From positions 62,001-126,000 of the forward strand of contig NZ_PZJX01000028.1 of the NCBI RefSeq assembly GCF_003034915.1: a stretch of DNA of 64,000 nt, read 5' to 3'. This document shows positions 50,898 through 63,288 of this stretch, piece after piece; position 1 is the first letter of the stretch; each line of letters opens with the position of its first letter. The notes below the pieces were generated by a model. The model did not search any database. It worked only from the letters and a program-made list of their open reading frames with translations, and had not been told where the DNA came from. Source of the DNA: Mesorhizobium helmanticense (GTDB taxonomy: Bacteria > Pseudomonadota > Alphaproteobacteria > Rhizobiales > Rhizobiaceae). Position numbers and translations under genes: made by a program.

Positions 50898-52163
50898 CTA
50901 CAACCCCAGCCTGTCGACCATATCCTGCGTGACGAGGCAGATGCCCTTTTCAGAAACACGGAAACGCTTGGCGTCGAGAACCGGATCCTCGCCGACGACG
51001 AGGCCCTCCGGTATCCTTACGCCATGGTCGATGACCACGCGCTTCAACTTTGCGTTCCGGCCGACATGACAGTCGGGCAGCATGACGACTTCTTCCAGCG
51101 TCGAATAGGAATTGATCCGCGCGCCGGTGAAGATCAAGCTTCTTTTCAGCGAAGCTCCCGAGACGATGCAGTCGCCAGAGACCAGCGAGGACACCGCGGA
51201 GCCGCGGCGGCCATCCTCGTCATGCACGAACTTTGCCGGCGGCTTCAGCTCGGCATAGGTCCAGATCGGCCAGTCGCGGTCGTAGAGGTCGAGTTCCGGC
51301 GTGATGTCGGTAAGGTCGATATTGGCCTCCCAATAGGCGTCGACGGTTCCGACGTCGCGCCAATAAGCCTCGTTCTCGGCGGTCGAGCGCACGCAAGATT
51401 TGGCGAAGCGATGGGCAATCGCCTTTCCGTGCTCGACGATATAGGGGATGATGTCCTTGCCGAAGTCGCGGCTTGAGCCGGGTTCTGCCGCATCGCGGCG
51501 CAACTGGTCCATCAGGAACTTTGTCTTGAAGACATAGATGCCCATCGAGGCCAGCGCAAACTCCGGTTTGTCGGGAATGCCGGGCGGGTCGGCAGGCTTT
51601 TCGACGAAGGCAATGATGTTGTCCTTGGCATCGACATGCATGACGCCGAAGCCGGTCGCCTCCATGCGCGGCACTTCGAGGCAGCCGACGGTGACGTCGG
51701 CGCCGGCGTCGACATGCTGGCGAAGCATCAGCTCGTAGTCCATCTTGTAGATGTGGTCGCCGGCAAGGATGACCATGTATTCGGGGCCGTAGGCCTCGAT
51801 GATGTCGATGTTCTGGTAGACGGCATCCGCGGTGCCTTCATACCATTGCGTTTCCGAAACGCGCTGGCTCGCCGGCAGGATGTCGAAGCTCTCGTTGCGC
51901 TCGGGGCGCAGGAAGTTCCAGCCGCGCTGCAAATGGCGGATCAGCGAATGCGCCTTGTACTGGGTGGCGACGCCGAGGCGGCGAATGCCTGAGTTGAGCG
52001 CATTGGAGAGCGCGAAATCGATGATGCGCGTCTTGCCGCCGAAATAGACCGCTGGCTTGGCGCGCCGGTCGGTCAATTCCCTGAGGCGGCTGCCGCGCCC
52101 GCCGGCCAGCACATAGGCCATGGCATCGCGTGCCAGCGGCTGGGTCCGTTTTATCTCTGCCAT
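50898..52163 (-). CDS. glgC: Glucose-1-phosphate adenylyltransferase
   Basis: 421 residues. Pyrophosphorylase motif [24 protein letters not shown] with KPAVYFGGK, the glucose-1-P site FVEKP and the C-terminal left-handed beta-helix region ([22 protein letters not shown], in parts). It makes ADP-glucose and is the controlled step of glycogen synthesis; alphaproteobacterial enzymes are usually activated by fructose-6-P and pyruvate. Located 35 bases after glgB. Confidence 0.96.
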   Translation of the reverse strand: MAEIKRTQPLARDAMAYVLAGGRGSRLRELTDRRAKPAVYFGGKTRIIDFALSNALNSGIRRLGVATQYKAHSLIRHLQRGWNFLRPERNESFDILPASQRVSETQWYEGTADAVYQNIDIIEAYGPEYMVILAGDHIYKMDYELMLRQHVDAGADVTVGCLEVPRMEATGFGVMHVDAKDNIIAFVEKPADPPGIPDKPEFALASMGIYVFKTKFLMDQLRRDAAEPGSSRDFGKDIIPYIVEHGKAIAHRFAKSCVRSTAENEAYWRDVGTVDAYWEANIDLTDITPELDLYDRDWPIWTYAELKPPAKFVHDEDGRRGSAVSSLVSGDCIVSGASLKRSLIFTGARINSYSTLEEVVMLPDCHVGRNAKLKRVVIDHGVRIPEGLVVGEDPVLDAKRFRVSEKGICLVTQDMVDRLGL

Positions 52164-52198
52164 TTTTACCCTCCCAGTTTACCCAGTCCGGAAATAAC

Positions 52199-54412
52199 TC
52201 AGTCCGGAGCAAATTCGAGCATGATCGTCGACAGCGGCGGCAAAAGCATCGTTGCCGATATGCTTCCTGCCTCCGCCCGCGCCTCGATGAGGCCGCCATT
52301 GCCCTTGCCGGAACCGCCATAATCGGCAGCGTCCGTGTTGATGATCTCGCGCCATTTGCCGGCCTGCGGCAGCGGCACGCGGTAATTGTCGCGCGGGACC
52401 GGCGTGAAGTTGGAGATGACGGCAACCGGATTGCCGCCCGGCGCGCTGCGCAGCCAGGCAAACACCGAGTTCGCGCTGTCGTCGACGATCAGCCAGGAAA
52501 AGCCCTCCGGCTCGCAGTCGCGCGCATGCAGGGCCGGGCGCGAGCGGTAGAGATAGTTGAGATCGCGCACCGTCTGCCAGACGCCGCGATGCAGCCGGAA
52601 ATCGAGCAGGTTCCAGTCGAGCGCACGCGCCTCGCTCCATTCGCGGCGCTGGGCGAACTCCTGTCCCATGAACAAGAGCTTCTTGCCGGGATAACCCCAC
52701 ATGAAGGCGTAGTAGGCGCGCAATGTCGCGAATTTCTGCCAATCGTCGCCCGCCATCTTGCCAAGCAGCGTGCCCTTGCCGTGCACGACTTCGTCATGGG
52801 AGAGCGGCAGCACGAAATTCTCGGAGAAGGCGTAGACCAGGCCGAAGGTGATGTCATTGTGGTGGTGCTTACGGAAGATCGGCTCCTTGGAGAAATACTC
52901 CAGCGTGTCGTGCATGAAGCCCATGTTCCACTTGAAGCCGAAGCCCAGCCCGCCTTCATGCACCGGCTGCGAGACCTTGGGCCAGGAGGTCGATTCCTCA
53001 GCGATCGTCATCACGCCCGGATGGTGGCCGTAGACCTCCTTGTTCATCCTTTGCAGGAAGCTGACCGCTTCGAGGTTCTCGCGCCCGCCCTTGTCGTTGG
53101 GAATCCATTCGCCGGCCTTGCGCGAATAGTCGAGGTAGAGCATCGAGGCGACCGCATCGACGCGCAAGCCATCGACATGGTATTTCTCGGCCCAGAACAG
53201 CGCATTGTTGACGAGGAAGGAGACGACCTCGCGCCGGCCGAAATTGTAGATCGCGGTGTTCCAGTCGGGATGGAAGCCCTTGCGCGGGTCGGCATGTTCA
53301 TAGAGCGCGGTGCCGTCGAACTTTGCCAGACCATGCTCGTCCACCGGGAAATGCGCCGGCACCCAGTCGAGGATGACGCCGATGCCGGCACGGTGTGCAC
53401 CGTCGACGAAACGGGCGAATCCGTCCGGATCGCCGAAGCGAGCCGACGGTGCGTAGAGACCGGTCGTCTGGTAACCCCAGGACGGATCGTAGGGATGTTC
53501 GGAGATCGGCATGAATTCGATATGGGTGAAACCCGTCTCGACGACATAGGGGATCAGTCTCGTGGCGAGATCATCCCACGACAGGAAGCTGCCATCGTCG
53601 TTAAGCTGCCAGGAGCCGGCGTGAACCTCGTAGATCGACACCGCTTCGCGCCTGTGGTCGGCGTTGCGCCAGAAATTGCGGTGCGCCTCGTCGCCCCATT
53701 CATGCGCTGGCGGAAGCGCCACCACCGAAGCGGTGGCCGGGCGCAGTTCGGACCTGAAGGCAAACGGGTCGGCCTTGAGCGGCAGCCGCACGCCGTCGGG
53801 GCCGATGATCTCGTATTTGTAGGGCCGGCCGGCACCGATATCGGGAATGAACAATTCCCAGATGCCGGTGTCGCGACGGTCGCGCATCGGGTGCCTGCGG
53901 CCATCCCATTCGTTGAAGTCGCCGACCACGGAGACGCGCTTGGCATTGGGCGCCCACACCGCGAAATGCACGCCGGATGCACCCTCGTGATCGATGAGAT
54001 GAGCGCCAAGCTTGTCGAACAGCCTGAGATGCGATCCTTCGGCGATATAGTAATCATCCAGCGGCCCAAGCACCGGACCGAAGGAATAAGGATCGGTCAG
54101 CCACCAGTCGCCGCCGGCGTTGCTGGCGTGATAGCGCAGCGGCTGGCGTTTCCTGAGCGACAGCTTGCCCTCGAAAAAACCGTCGTCGTCGCGCCGCGAC
54201 AGTTCGCCCACCTTCTTGCCGGTCAGCGTATAGGCGGTCATGAACTCCGCATGCGGAACGAAGCAGCGGGCGACAAAGCCCTTGCCTGCCTCCTGCACAC
54301 CGAGGACAGCAAACGGGTCGCCATGAGTGCCGGCGACAATCGCCGCGACATCGCCGGCTGGCGCCTGTCCGTCCGGCCCGCTTGTCGCAGCGGTCACGCG
54401 CGGCTTCCTCAT
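52199..54412 (-). CDS. glgB: 1,4-alpha-glucan branching enzyme
   Basis: 737 residues from ATG 54412, which has a GGAGGGC ribosome site; an upstream TTG is less likely. Two N-terminal CBM48-type domains precede the GH13_9 barrel with nucleophile Asp in VDGLRVDAVASMLYLDY, Glu in MTIAEESTSWP and Asp in LSHDEVVHGKGTL. Full length, including the first domain (residues about 20-110). It introduces alpha-1,6 branches in glycogen. Confidence 0.96.
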   Translation of the reverse strand: MRKPRVTAATSGPDGQAPAGDVAAIVAGTHGDPFAVLGVQEAGKGFVARCFVPHAEFMTAYTLTGKKVGELSRRDDDGFFEGKLSLRKRQPLRYHASNAGGDWWLTDPYSFGPVLGPLDDYYIAEGSHLRLFDKLGAHLIDHEGASGVHFAVWAPNAKRVSVVGDFNEWDGRRHPMRDRRDTGIWELFIPDIGAGRPYKYEIIGPDGVRLPLKADPFAFRSELRPATASVVALPPAHEWGDEAHRNFWRNADHRREAVSIYEVHAGSWQLNDDGSFLSWDDLATRLIPYVVETGFTHIEFMPISEHPYDPSWGYQTTGLYAPSARFGDPDGFARFVDGAHRAGIGVILDWVPAHFPVDEHGLAKFDGTALYEHADPRKGFHPDWNTAIYNFGRREVVSFLVNNALFWAEKYHVDGLRVDAVASMLYLDYSRKAGEWIPNDKGGRENLEAVSFLQRMNKEVYGHHPGVMTIAEESTSWPKVSQPVHEGGLGFGFKWNMGFMHDTLEYFSKEPIFRKHHHNDITFGLVYAFSENFVLPLSHDEVVHGKGTLLGKMAGDDWQKFATLRAYYAFMWGYPGKKLLFMGQEFAQRREWSEARALDWNLLDFRLHRGVWQTVRDLNYLYRSRPALHARDCEPEGFSWLIVDDSANSVFAWLRSAPGGNPVAVISNFTPVPRDNYRVPLPQAGKWREIINTDAADYGGSGKGNGGLIEARAEAGSISATMLLPPLSTIMLEFAPD

Positions 54413-54550
54413 CAGGCAGTCGCCCTCCCCGGGCACCAAGTATTTGTTTCAGCGGATTTTTTAATTCGATATTAGCATTGCCGACTGGCGCGTTGCGAAT
54501 GTCAAATTCAATCCACCAAACCACGTTGTTCGTGGCCTCATGCAATCATA

Positions 54551-57013
<2,463 letters not shown>

Positions 57014-57166
57014 GTCGCCTCTCGTGCGGTTGCCATGATCATACCGGCTTTCACCATTCCTCCCAGCCCATGCTAGCGCATATGACCATATGTTCAATCG
57101 ATTTAGGCAGCCACGGGGCAAGGCGGCCCTGCGGCAATTTGGCAATTCAGGCCACCGGCAAGCGCT

Positions 57167-57949
57167 TCAGGCAGCGAGCGCTGCTTCAGGCGGCAGCTTG
57201 GCTCCGGTCATGAAGGCGACAGCGTCGGACATCGTATATTGCTTGGGATCGATGACGCAGAGGCGACGGCCCAGACGATGGATGTGGACGCGGTCCGCCA
57301 CTTCGAAGACATGCGGCATGTTGTGCGAGATGAGCACGATCGGCAGGCCGCGCTTCTTGACGTCGAGGATCAGCTCGAGCACGCGGCGAGATTCCTTGAC
57401 GCCAAGGGCTGCCGTCGGCTCGTCCATGATCACCATCTTAGAGCCGAAGGCAGCGGCGCGCGCCACCGCCACGCCCTGGCGCTGGCCGCCCGAAAGCGTC
57501 TCGACGGCCTGGCTGATGTTCTGGATGGTCATCAGGCCAAGTTCGGTGAGCTTGTCGCGGGCGCGCTTTTCCATCGCCGGCCGGTCGAGCATGCGCAGCC
57601 ATTCGCCCAGAAAGCCCGGCTTGCGGATCTCACGGCCGAGGAACATGTTGTCGGCGATCGACAGCGCCGGCGACAGCGCCAAGTTCTGGTAGACGGTTTC
57701 GATGCCGGCTTCGCGGGCCTCCATCGGCGATTTGAAGGCGACGGGTTGGCCTTCAAGCCGGATTTCGCCCTCGTCGGGCACGGCCGCGCCGGAAATCGCC
57801 TTGATCAGCGATGACTTGCCGGCGCCATTGTCGCCGATGACGGCCAGGATTTCGCCGGGATAAAGGTCGAAGTCGGCATTGTCGAGGGCTGTGACACGGC
57901 CATAGCGCTTGACCAGGCCGCGCGCGGTGAGGATGGGTTCCTGGGTCAT
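57167..57949 (-). CDS. frcA: Fructose-type ABC transporter ATP-binding protein
   Basis: 260 residues, a single nucleotide-binding domain (Walker A GDNGAGKSSLIKAI, signature LSGGQRQGVAVARA, Walker B MVIMDEPTAALG) rather than the double RbsA type. This single-domain form with FrcC and FrcB partners is that of the S. meliloti fructose/mannose/ribose importer. ATG 57949; starts 2 bases after the frcC stop. Last gene of its unit. Confidence 0.92.
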   Translation of the reverse strand: MTQEPILTARGLVKRYGRVTALDNADFDLYPGEILAVIGDNGAGKSSLIKAISGAAVPDEGEIRLEGQPVAFKSPMEAREAGIETVYQNLALSPALSIADNMFLGREIRKPGFLGEWLRMLDRPAMEKRARDKLTELGLMTIQNISQAVETLSGGQRQGVAVARAAAFGSKMVIMDEPTAALGVKESRRVLELILDVKKRGLPIVLISHNMPHVFEVADRVHIHRLGRRLCVIDPKQYTMSDAVAFMTGAKLPPEAALAA

Positions 57950-57951
57950 GG

Positions 57952-59013
57952 CTATGCCGAAACCTTTCTGATCCATTGGTCGATCGCCACGGCGCCGATA
58001 ATCAGCACGCCGGTAAGCAGCACTTTCCATTGCGGATCGGCGCCCAGCATGTTGAGGCCCATCGAGACGACGCCGACGATCATCGCGCCGAACAGCGTGC
58101 CCAAGATCGAACCGCGCCCGCCAAAGAGGGAAATACCGCCGATCACCGTCGCGGTGATCGCCTGCAGATTGTAATCGGTGACGGCGGCGGACGGCGAGAT
58201 CGAGCCGTTGCGGCCGATGGAGACCCAGGCGGCAAAGGCAGCGATCAAGCCGGCAAGGGTGTAGACCGTCATCAAGACCTTTTTGGTCTGGATGCCCGAC
58301 AGCTTCGCCGCCTCCTGATCATCGCCAACGGCGTAGACATGGCGGCCCCAAGCCGTGTGGTTGAGCACGTACCACAGGATCAGAACGAGCACGACCGTGG
58401 CAATGACGCCGAGCGTCAGCACCGCCGTGCCGACCTTGAAGCTCAGGGCAAACAGATGCAGCAGCGGCGCCTGAGTGTCGACGTCGGTGTCGCGGATCGT
58501 CTCATTGGCCGAATAGATGAAATTCGTGGCCATGACGATGTTCCAGGTGCCTAGCGTCACGATGAAGGGCGGCAGCTTCATATAGGCCACCAGCACCCCG
58601 TTGAGCAGCCCGCAGGCCGCTCCGGCGGCAAGCCCGATTGCCACGGCGAGCACGGCCGGCATACCGTAACTGACGGCGCAATTTCCCATGATCACAGCCG
58701 AGATCACCATGATCACGCCGATCGACAGATCGATGCCGGCGGTAAGGATGACCAGCGTTTGCGCGGCTCCCAGAATGCCGACGATGGCGATCTGCTGCAG
58801 GATCAGTGTCAGCGTGTAGGACGAAAAGAACCGCCCGCCGATCGTGATGCCGAAAATGATGATCGCCAGAACCAGCACGATCAGCGGCACCGCGGCCGGC
58901 GTCGAGTGCAGGAAATGCTGGATGCGCTTGACGGCCGATTTGTGCTCGTCAAAAGCCGCAACGCTTGTGTCGCTGCTCGAGAGAACCTTCTCGAATTCCT
59001 GAGCCTGAGCCAT
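57952..59013 (-). CDS. frcC: Fructose-type ABC transporter permease
   Basis: 353 residues, BPD_transp_2 family with about ten TM segments. Motifs LTAGIDLSIGVIMVISAVIMG and FGGRGSILGTLFGAMIVGV are typical. The cytoplasmic N-terminus (about 45 residues) and the periplasmic loop TDVDTQAPLLHL match the FrcC branch. Follows frcB after a 162-base gap with a stem-loop. Confidence 0.92.
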   Translation of the reverse strand: MAQAQEFEKVLSSSDTSVAAFDEHKSAVKRIQHFLHSTPAAVPLIVLVLAIIIFGITIGGRFFSSYTLTLILQQIAIVGILGAAQTLVILTAGIDLSIGVIMVISAVIMGNCAVSYGMPAVLAVAIGLAAGAACGLLNGVLVAYMKLPPFIVTLGTWNIVMATNFIYSANETIRDTDVDTQAPLLHLFALSFKVGTAVLTLGVIATVVLVLILWYVLNHTAWGRHVYAVGDDQEAAKLSGIQTKKVLMTVYTLAGLIAAFAAWVSIGRNGSISPSAAVTDYNLQAITATVIGGISLFGGRGSILGTLFGAMIVGVVSMGLNMLGADPQWKVLLTGVLIIGAVAIDQWIRKVSA

Positions 59014-59120
59014 GCTTCCTCCCCGTCTAGGCCTCAGCCACCCGCTGACGCCCGTCCACGCCTTTCCGGTCTGCCGCCGGGATTGTTTCGCGTTTGTTGT
59101 GGTCCATCGTCCACCCGAAG

Positions 59121-59147
59121 CGGCCGGGGATCAAGTCCCCCCGGCCG
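59121..59147 (-). other. Stem-loop after frcB
   Basis: Perfect 9-bp stem CGGCCGGGG/CCCCGGCCG (59121-59129 with 59139-59147), 9-nt loop, 29 bases after the frcB stop. An alternative pairing uses the adjacent Cs. No U-run follows on the transcript. It matches the stem-loops after the other two binding-protein genes in this window. Confidence 0.72.
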
Positions 59148-59175
59148 ATCGGGTCTATTGCCGGTCAGACCAGCA

Positions 59176-60210
59176 TCAGCCCCAGCACTTGGCGAGGCCT
59201 TCCTTGGTGTCGATGGATTTCACGCCGTTTGCCGGCTTGTCGGTCACCAGGTTGACGCCGGTGTCGAAGAAATCCTTGCCTTCGGTCGGCTTGGGCTTGG
59301 TCCCATCCTTGGCGAAAGCGGCGATCGCCTCGATGCCGAGTGCCGCCATCTGCAGCGGATATTGCTGCGAGGTCGCACCGATCACGCCTTCCGCGACCGA
59401 CTTGACGCCGGGGCAGCCGCCGTCCACCGAGACGATTAGCACCTGGCTTTCGAGACCGACAGCCTTGAGCGCCTGATAGGCGCCGACAGCGGCGGGCTCG
59501 TTAATGGTGTGGATGACGTTGATGGTGTTGTCCTTCTGGAGAAGGTTTTCCATAGCCTTGCGGCCGCCTTCCTCGTTGCCGTTGGTGACGTCGTGGCCGA
59601 CGATGCGCGGATCGTCCTCGTCGCCGATCTTGTTGGGGTCCTTCACGTCGATGCCGTAGCCCATCATGAAGCCCTGGTCGCGCAGCACGTCCACCGTCGG
59701 CTGCGAGGGCGTCAGGTCGAGAAAGCCGATCTTGGCGTCCTTGGCCTTGTCGCCGAGCGTGGCGGCCGCCCACGCGCCGATCAGCTTGCCGGCTTCGAGA
59801 TTGTCGGTCGCGAAGGTCGCGTCCGCGGCGTCGATCGGATCGAGCGGCGTGTCGAGCGCGATCACCAGCAGGCCGGCGTCGCGTGCCTTCTTTACCGTCG
59901 GCACGATGCCCTTGGTATCGGACGCGGTGATCAGGATACCCTTGGCGCCGTCTGCGATGCAGCTCTCGATCGCCGCAACCTGGCTCTCGCTGTCGCCGTC
60001 GATCTTGCCCGCATAGGATTTGAGGTCGACGCCGAGCTCCTTGGCCTTGGCGGTGGCGCCCTCCTTCATCTTGACGAAGAAGGGGTTGGTGTCGGTCTTG
60101 GTGATCAGGCAGGCGCCAACGCCGGCCGCCGACGCGGTCGAGGCAAACGCCATCAGGCTCAGCCCGGCCGCCGCAAAAACGGTGGACTTCAATAGATTTG
60201 TCTTGGTCAC
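59176..60210 (-). CDS. frcB: Fructose-type periplasmic binding protein
   Basis: 344 residues from a GTG at 60210, chosen because a strong GGGAGGA ribosome site precedes it and the signal peptide then begins at residue 1 (about 1-27, ending STASA). Mature protein is type I periplasmic binding fold, with [36 protein letters not shown] and the FrcB-type [34 protein letters not shown]. Expected ligands are fructose, with mannose and ribose as in S. meliloti; here inferred by homology. First gene of frcBCA. Confidence 0.93.
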   Translation of the reverse strand: MTKTNLLKSTVFAAAGLSLMAFASTASAAGVGACLITKTDTNPFFVKMKEGATAKAKELGVDLKSYAGKIDGDSESQVAAIESCIADGAKGILITASDTKGIVPTVKKARDAGLLVIALDTPLDPIDAADATFATDNLEAGKLIGAWAAATLGDKAKDAKIGFLDLTPSQPTVDVLRDQGFMMGYGIDVKDPNKIGDEDDPRIVGHDVTNGNEEGGRKAMENLLQKDNTINVIHTINEPAAVGAYQALKAVGLESQVLIVSVDGGCPGVKSVAEGVIGATSQQYPLQMAALGIEAIAAFAKDGTKPKPTEGKDFFDTGVNLVTDKPANGVKSIDTKEGLAKCWG

Positions 60211-60326
60211 GATTTTCCTCCCAGTGGAACCATTTCGGACACCGGCCAACCGGTCTCCGCACAGGCGCCCTGACGAAATTCTCCCAGCGCGGGCGCCGTC
60301 TCCAACAGACACCAGCCCGAAGTTCC

Positions 60327-60362
60327 TGTCAATAATTAAATCACTCTTATTTATTATTGACA
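60327..60362. promoter_or_regulatory. Probable ROK-regulator operator between frcB and frcR
   Basis: Perfect 10-bp inverted arms TGTCAATAAT (60327-60336) and ATTATTGACA (60353-60362); the repeat continues inward with AAAT/ATTT after one extra T. The 36-base, AT-rich palindrome sits in the middle of the 214-base divergent promoter region. Its size and composition are like NagC/Mlc-type sites bound by ROK regulators. It could control both directions. Confidence 0.72.
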
Positions 60363-60424
60363 GCCTTGCATCGTTCACTCATTCTGGACCAAAAGCATTG
60401 AGGGGAAACGACGGGAGGTACAGG

Positions 60425-61651
60425 GTGGAGACCGGCATTGCGAGGCACGGTTCGCCCGAGGCAGCCGAAAGCCAAATTCACCGCGGCACCAACCAGAGCG
60501 GCATGCGGGACCACAATGAGCGGCTGGTGCTGTCGCTGGTGCGCCAGCACGGCAGCCTGGCCAAATCCGACATCGCCCGTATGACCGGGCTTTCGGCCCA
60601 GACCGTTTCCGTCATCATGCGCGAACTCGAGCAGGATAGCCTGCTGGTGCGCCAGGCGCCGTTGCGCGGCAAGATCGGCCAGCCCTCCATCCCGATGGCG
60701 CTCAATCCAGAAGGCGCCTTTTTCATCGGCCTGAAGATCGGCCGGCGCAGCGCCGAACTCGTACTGATCGACTTCCTCGGCAATGTTCGCTCGATGCTGC
60801 AGCACTCCTACCGCTATCCAGCACCGCGCGAGACGGTGGAGTTCGTCACCTCCGGCATGAAGAAGATGCGCGGGGAGCTGACCCAGGCGCAGGACAAGCG
60901 CATTGCCGGACTTGGCATCGCCATGCCGTTCGAGTTGTGGAACTGGGCCGACACCGCCGGTGCGCCACGCGACATCATGGACGAGTGGCGCCACCGCGAC
61001 ATTCGCGCCGACATTCAGGCGCAATGCGAATTTCCCGTCTACCTGCAGAACGACGCCACTTCGGCTTGCGGCGCCGAGTTGGTGTTCGGCCAGGCGGGCG
61101 CGGCGCGCGACTTCGTCTATTTCTACATCGGCGCCTTTGCCGGCGGCGGCATCGTGCTCAACGGCCGGCTTTTTGGTGGGCCCACTGGTAATGCCGGCGC
61201 ACTCGGCTCGATGCCGGTGCCCGGACCGGACGGAAAGCCGACCCAGCTGATCGACGTGGCATCGATCGCCATGCTGGAAAAGGCGCTTAACGCCCGTGGC
61301 GTCGAGGCCTCGCATCTGTGGACATCGCCGCAGGACTGGGGCGAGATCGGCGTCGAACTGGACGACTGGATCGCCGACGCCTCCGAGGCGCTCGCCTATG
61401 CCATTGTCGCGGCGGCCTCGGTCATCGATTTCGAGGCGGCGGTGATCGACGGATGGATGCCGCTGACGGTGCGGCGACGCCTCGTCGAGGCCGTCGTCGT
61501 GGCGGTCGGCAAGATCGACTGTGAGGGTCTGAAGCTTCCGGCGGTGCGCGAGGGTACGGTTGGCATTCATGCACGCGCGCTGGGCGGCGCCAGCCTGCCG
61601 CTTTCCGAGCGCTTCCTGATCGGGTCGACGACGATTTCCAGGAGCACCTGA
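60425..61651 (+). CDS. frcR: ROK-family transcriptional regulator
   Basis: 408 residues from GTG 60425, with a GGGAGG ribosome site. N-terminal winged helix-turn-helix HGSLAKSDIARMTGLSAQTVSVIM, then a ROK sugar-kinase-like domain (GIAMPFELWNW, QNDATSACGAELVFG, GAFAGGGIVLNGRLFGG). The CxCGxxGCxE zinc motif common in ROK proteins is absent, as in some regulators of this branch. Divergent from frcBCA and coupled to FucU and the kinase gene, so it likely senses the imported sugar. Confidence 0.9.
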   Translation: METGIARHGSPEAAESQIHRGTNQSGMRDHNERLVLSLVRQHGSLAKSDIARMTGLSAQTVSVIMRELEQDSLLVRQAPLRGKIGQPSIPMALNPEGAFFIGLKIGRRSAELVLIDFLGNVRSMLQHSYRYPAPRETVEFVTSGMKKMRGELTQAQDKRIAGLGIAMPFELWNWADTAGAPRDIMDEWRHRDIRADIQAQCEFPVYLQNDATSACGAELVFGQAGAARDFVYFYIGAFAGGGIVLNGRLFGGPTGNAGALGSMPVPGPDGKPTQLIDVASIAMLEKALNARGVEASHLWTSPQDWGEIGVELDDWIADASEALAYAIVAAASVIDFEAAVIDGWMPLTVRRRLVEAVVVAVGKIDCEGLKLPAVREGTVGIHARALGGASLPLSERFLIGSTTISRST

Positions 61652-62098
61652 ATGCTGATCGGCATCCCGGCGCTGCTTGGCCCGGAACTCCTGGCAACGC
61701 TGCGCGCCATGGGCCATGGCGACGAGATCGCGCTTGTCGATGGCAACTACCCGGCGCAAGAGCATGCACACCGGCTCATCCGCGCCGACGGTCATCATCT
61801 AGTTCCGATGCTCGATGCCGTATTGAGCGTGTTACCGGTGGATGACGCCGTGCCGGAGGCGCTGTTTCGCGCCTCGGTCAAAGGCGATCCCTCGCTTGCC
61901 GATCCCGTTCATCGCGAAATGGAGGCGATCTGCGCCAAACGCGCACCGGGCCGCAATGTGGTTGCGCTGGCTGGCGCCGACTTCTATGCACGGGTCAAGT
62001 CCGCGCACGCGATCATAGCGACAAGCGAGCCCAGGCTCTACGCCAACATCATCATTCGCAAGGGCGTGATCTATCCGCCGGAGAATACGAAATCATGA
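61652..62098 (+). CDS. RbsD/FucU-family sugar mutarotase
   Basis: 148 residues. Starts 1 base after the frcR stop and overlaps the kinase start by 4 bases (ATGA). Family motifs MGHGDEIALVDGNYPAQ (His near residue 26), PMLDAVLSVLPVDD and the C-terminal EPRLYANIIIRKGV are clear. RbsD/FucU enzymes interconvert pyranose/furanose and alpha/beta anomers of ribose or fucose. Between a regulator and a kinase it would provide the anomer needed for phosphorylation or transport sensing. Confidence 0.93.
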   Translation: MLIGIPALLGPELLATLRAMGHGDEIALVDGNYPAQEHAHRLIRADGHHLVPMLDAVLSVLPVDDAVPEALFRASVKGDPSLADPVHREMEAICAKRAPGRNVVALAGADFYARVKSAHAIIATSEPRLYANIIIRKGVIYPPENTKS

Positions 62099-63018
62099 TC
62101 CTTTGCTGCGGCGAAGCCCTCATCGACATGCTGCCTCGCACCACCACCGAGGGAGAGCCGGCCTTTGCCCCCTATGTCGGCGGCGCGGTGTTCAACTCGG
62201 CCATCGCGCTTGGCCGGCTCGGCGCGCCCGCCGGCTTCTTTTCCGGCCTGTCGTCGGATCTGTTCGGCGGCCAGTTCAGGGACGCGCTCGGAGCAAGCAA
62301 GGTCAGCTCCACCTATGCGCATACGTCGCCGCGACCGACGACGCTCGCCTTCGTGCGGCTCACCAACGGCCAGGCGACCTACACTTTCTACGACGAGAAC
62401 ACGGCCGGTCGCATGCTGACCACCGACGACCTGCCGGAGCTCGGCAGCGAGATCGAAGCCATGCTGTTCGGCGCCATCAGCCTGATCTCGGAGCCCGCCG
62501 GATCAGCCTATGAGGAATTCATGCGGCGTGAACATGAGCGCCGCCTGATGATGCTCGACCCCAACATCCGGCCGAATTTCATCCCGGACAAGGCCAGGCA
62601 TCTCAGGCGCATCCGCTCCATGATGGCGATGGCCGATATCGTCAAGCTGTCGGACGAGGATCTGAACTGGTTCGATGAAGCCGGCTCGCATGAGGACGTT
62701 GTCCGCAATTGGCTGGATCGCGGGCCGAAGCTGATCGTCGTCACCCATGGCGCGGAAGGCGCCGTCGGCTATACTAGGGAGCACAAGGTCACGGTCGTGC
62801 CGGACAAGGTGACGGTGGTCGACACGGTCGGCGCAGGCGACACGTTCAACGCCGGCATTCTCGCCTCGCTGCATGAGCAAGGCATGCTGTCGAAGACCGC
62901 TATTGCCACACTTTCAGAAGGTATCATCCACGAGGCTCTGACGCTCGGCGCCAAGGCGGCGGCGGTGACGGTATCGCGAGCCGGCGCCAATCCGCCCTGG
63001 CGGCACGAAATCGCCTGA
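62095..63018 (+). CDS. frcK: PfkB-family sugar kinase (fructokinase-like)
   Basis: 307 residues. N-terminal ILCCGEALIDMLPR and GGAVFNSAIALGRLG (signature 1), and C-terminal DTVGAGDTFNAGIL (signature 2, with the catalytic Asp). Likely phosphorylates fructose or a related sugar taken up by FrcBCA, corresponding to FrcK. In S. meliloti frcK is in the frcBCAK operon; here it is on the opposite strand with the regulator and mutarotase. Symbol by analogy. Confidence 0.88.
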   Translation: MILCCGEALIDMLPRTTTEGEPAFAPYVGGAVFNSAIALGRLGAPAGFFSGLSSDLFGGQFRDALGASKVSSTYAHTSPRPTTLAFVRLTNGQATYTFYDENTAGRMLTTDDLPELGSEIEAMLFGAISLISEPAGSAYEEFMRREHERRLMMLDPNIRPNFIPDKARHLRRIRSMMAMADIVKLSDEDLNWFDEAGSHEDVVRNWLDRGPKLIVVTHGAEGAVGYTREHKVTVVPDKVTVVDTVGAGDTFNAGILASLHEQGMLSKTAIATLSEGIIHEALTLGAKAAAVTVSRAGANPPWRHEIA

Positions 63019-63288
63019 GCAGGCAGAGAACCCTTGGATCAGCCCTGGTTCCGCGATCACTTTATGTTTCGCCGGATCGGAGGGATGCGATCGAAAGGCT
63101 TGGCAGCGGCTTGCGAACGCCGGATTTCCGCCATCTTGCCAAGACAGGCTCGAAAACAGAGGTAACAGGCTGCGACACCTAGGCAATTCGCCGTTTGGCT
63201 GGTTCGGCTTTCTCGGCCGGCCCAAGTCTGGTACCAGCGGCCAATTACCCGGCTAACCCGGCGATCATCTGGCTAGAACGAGGCCAAC

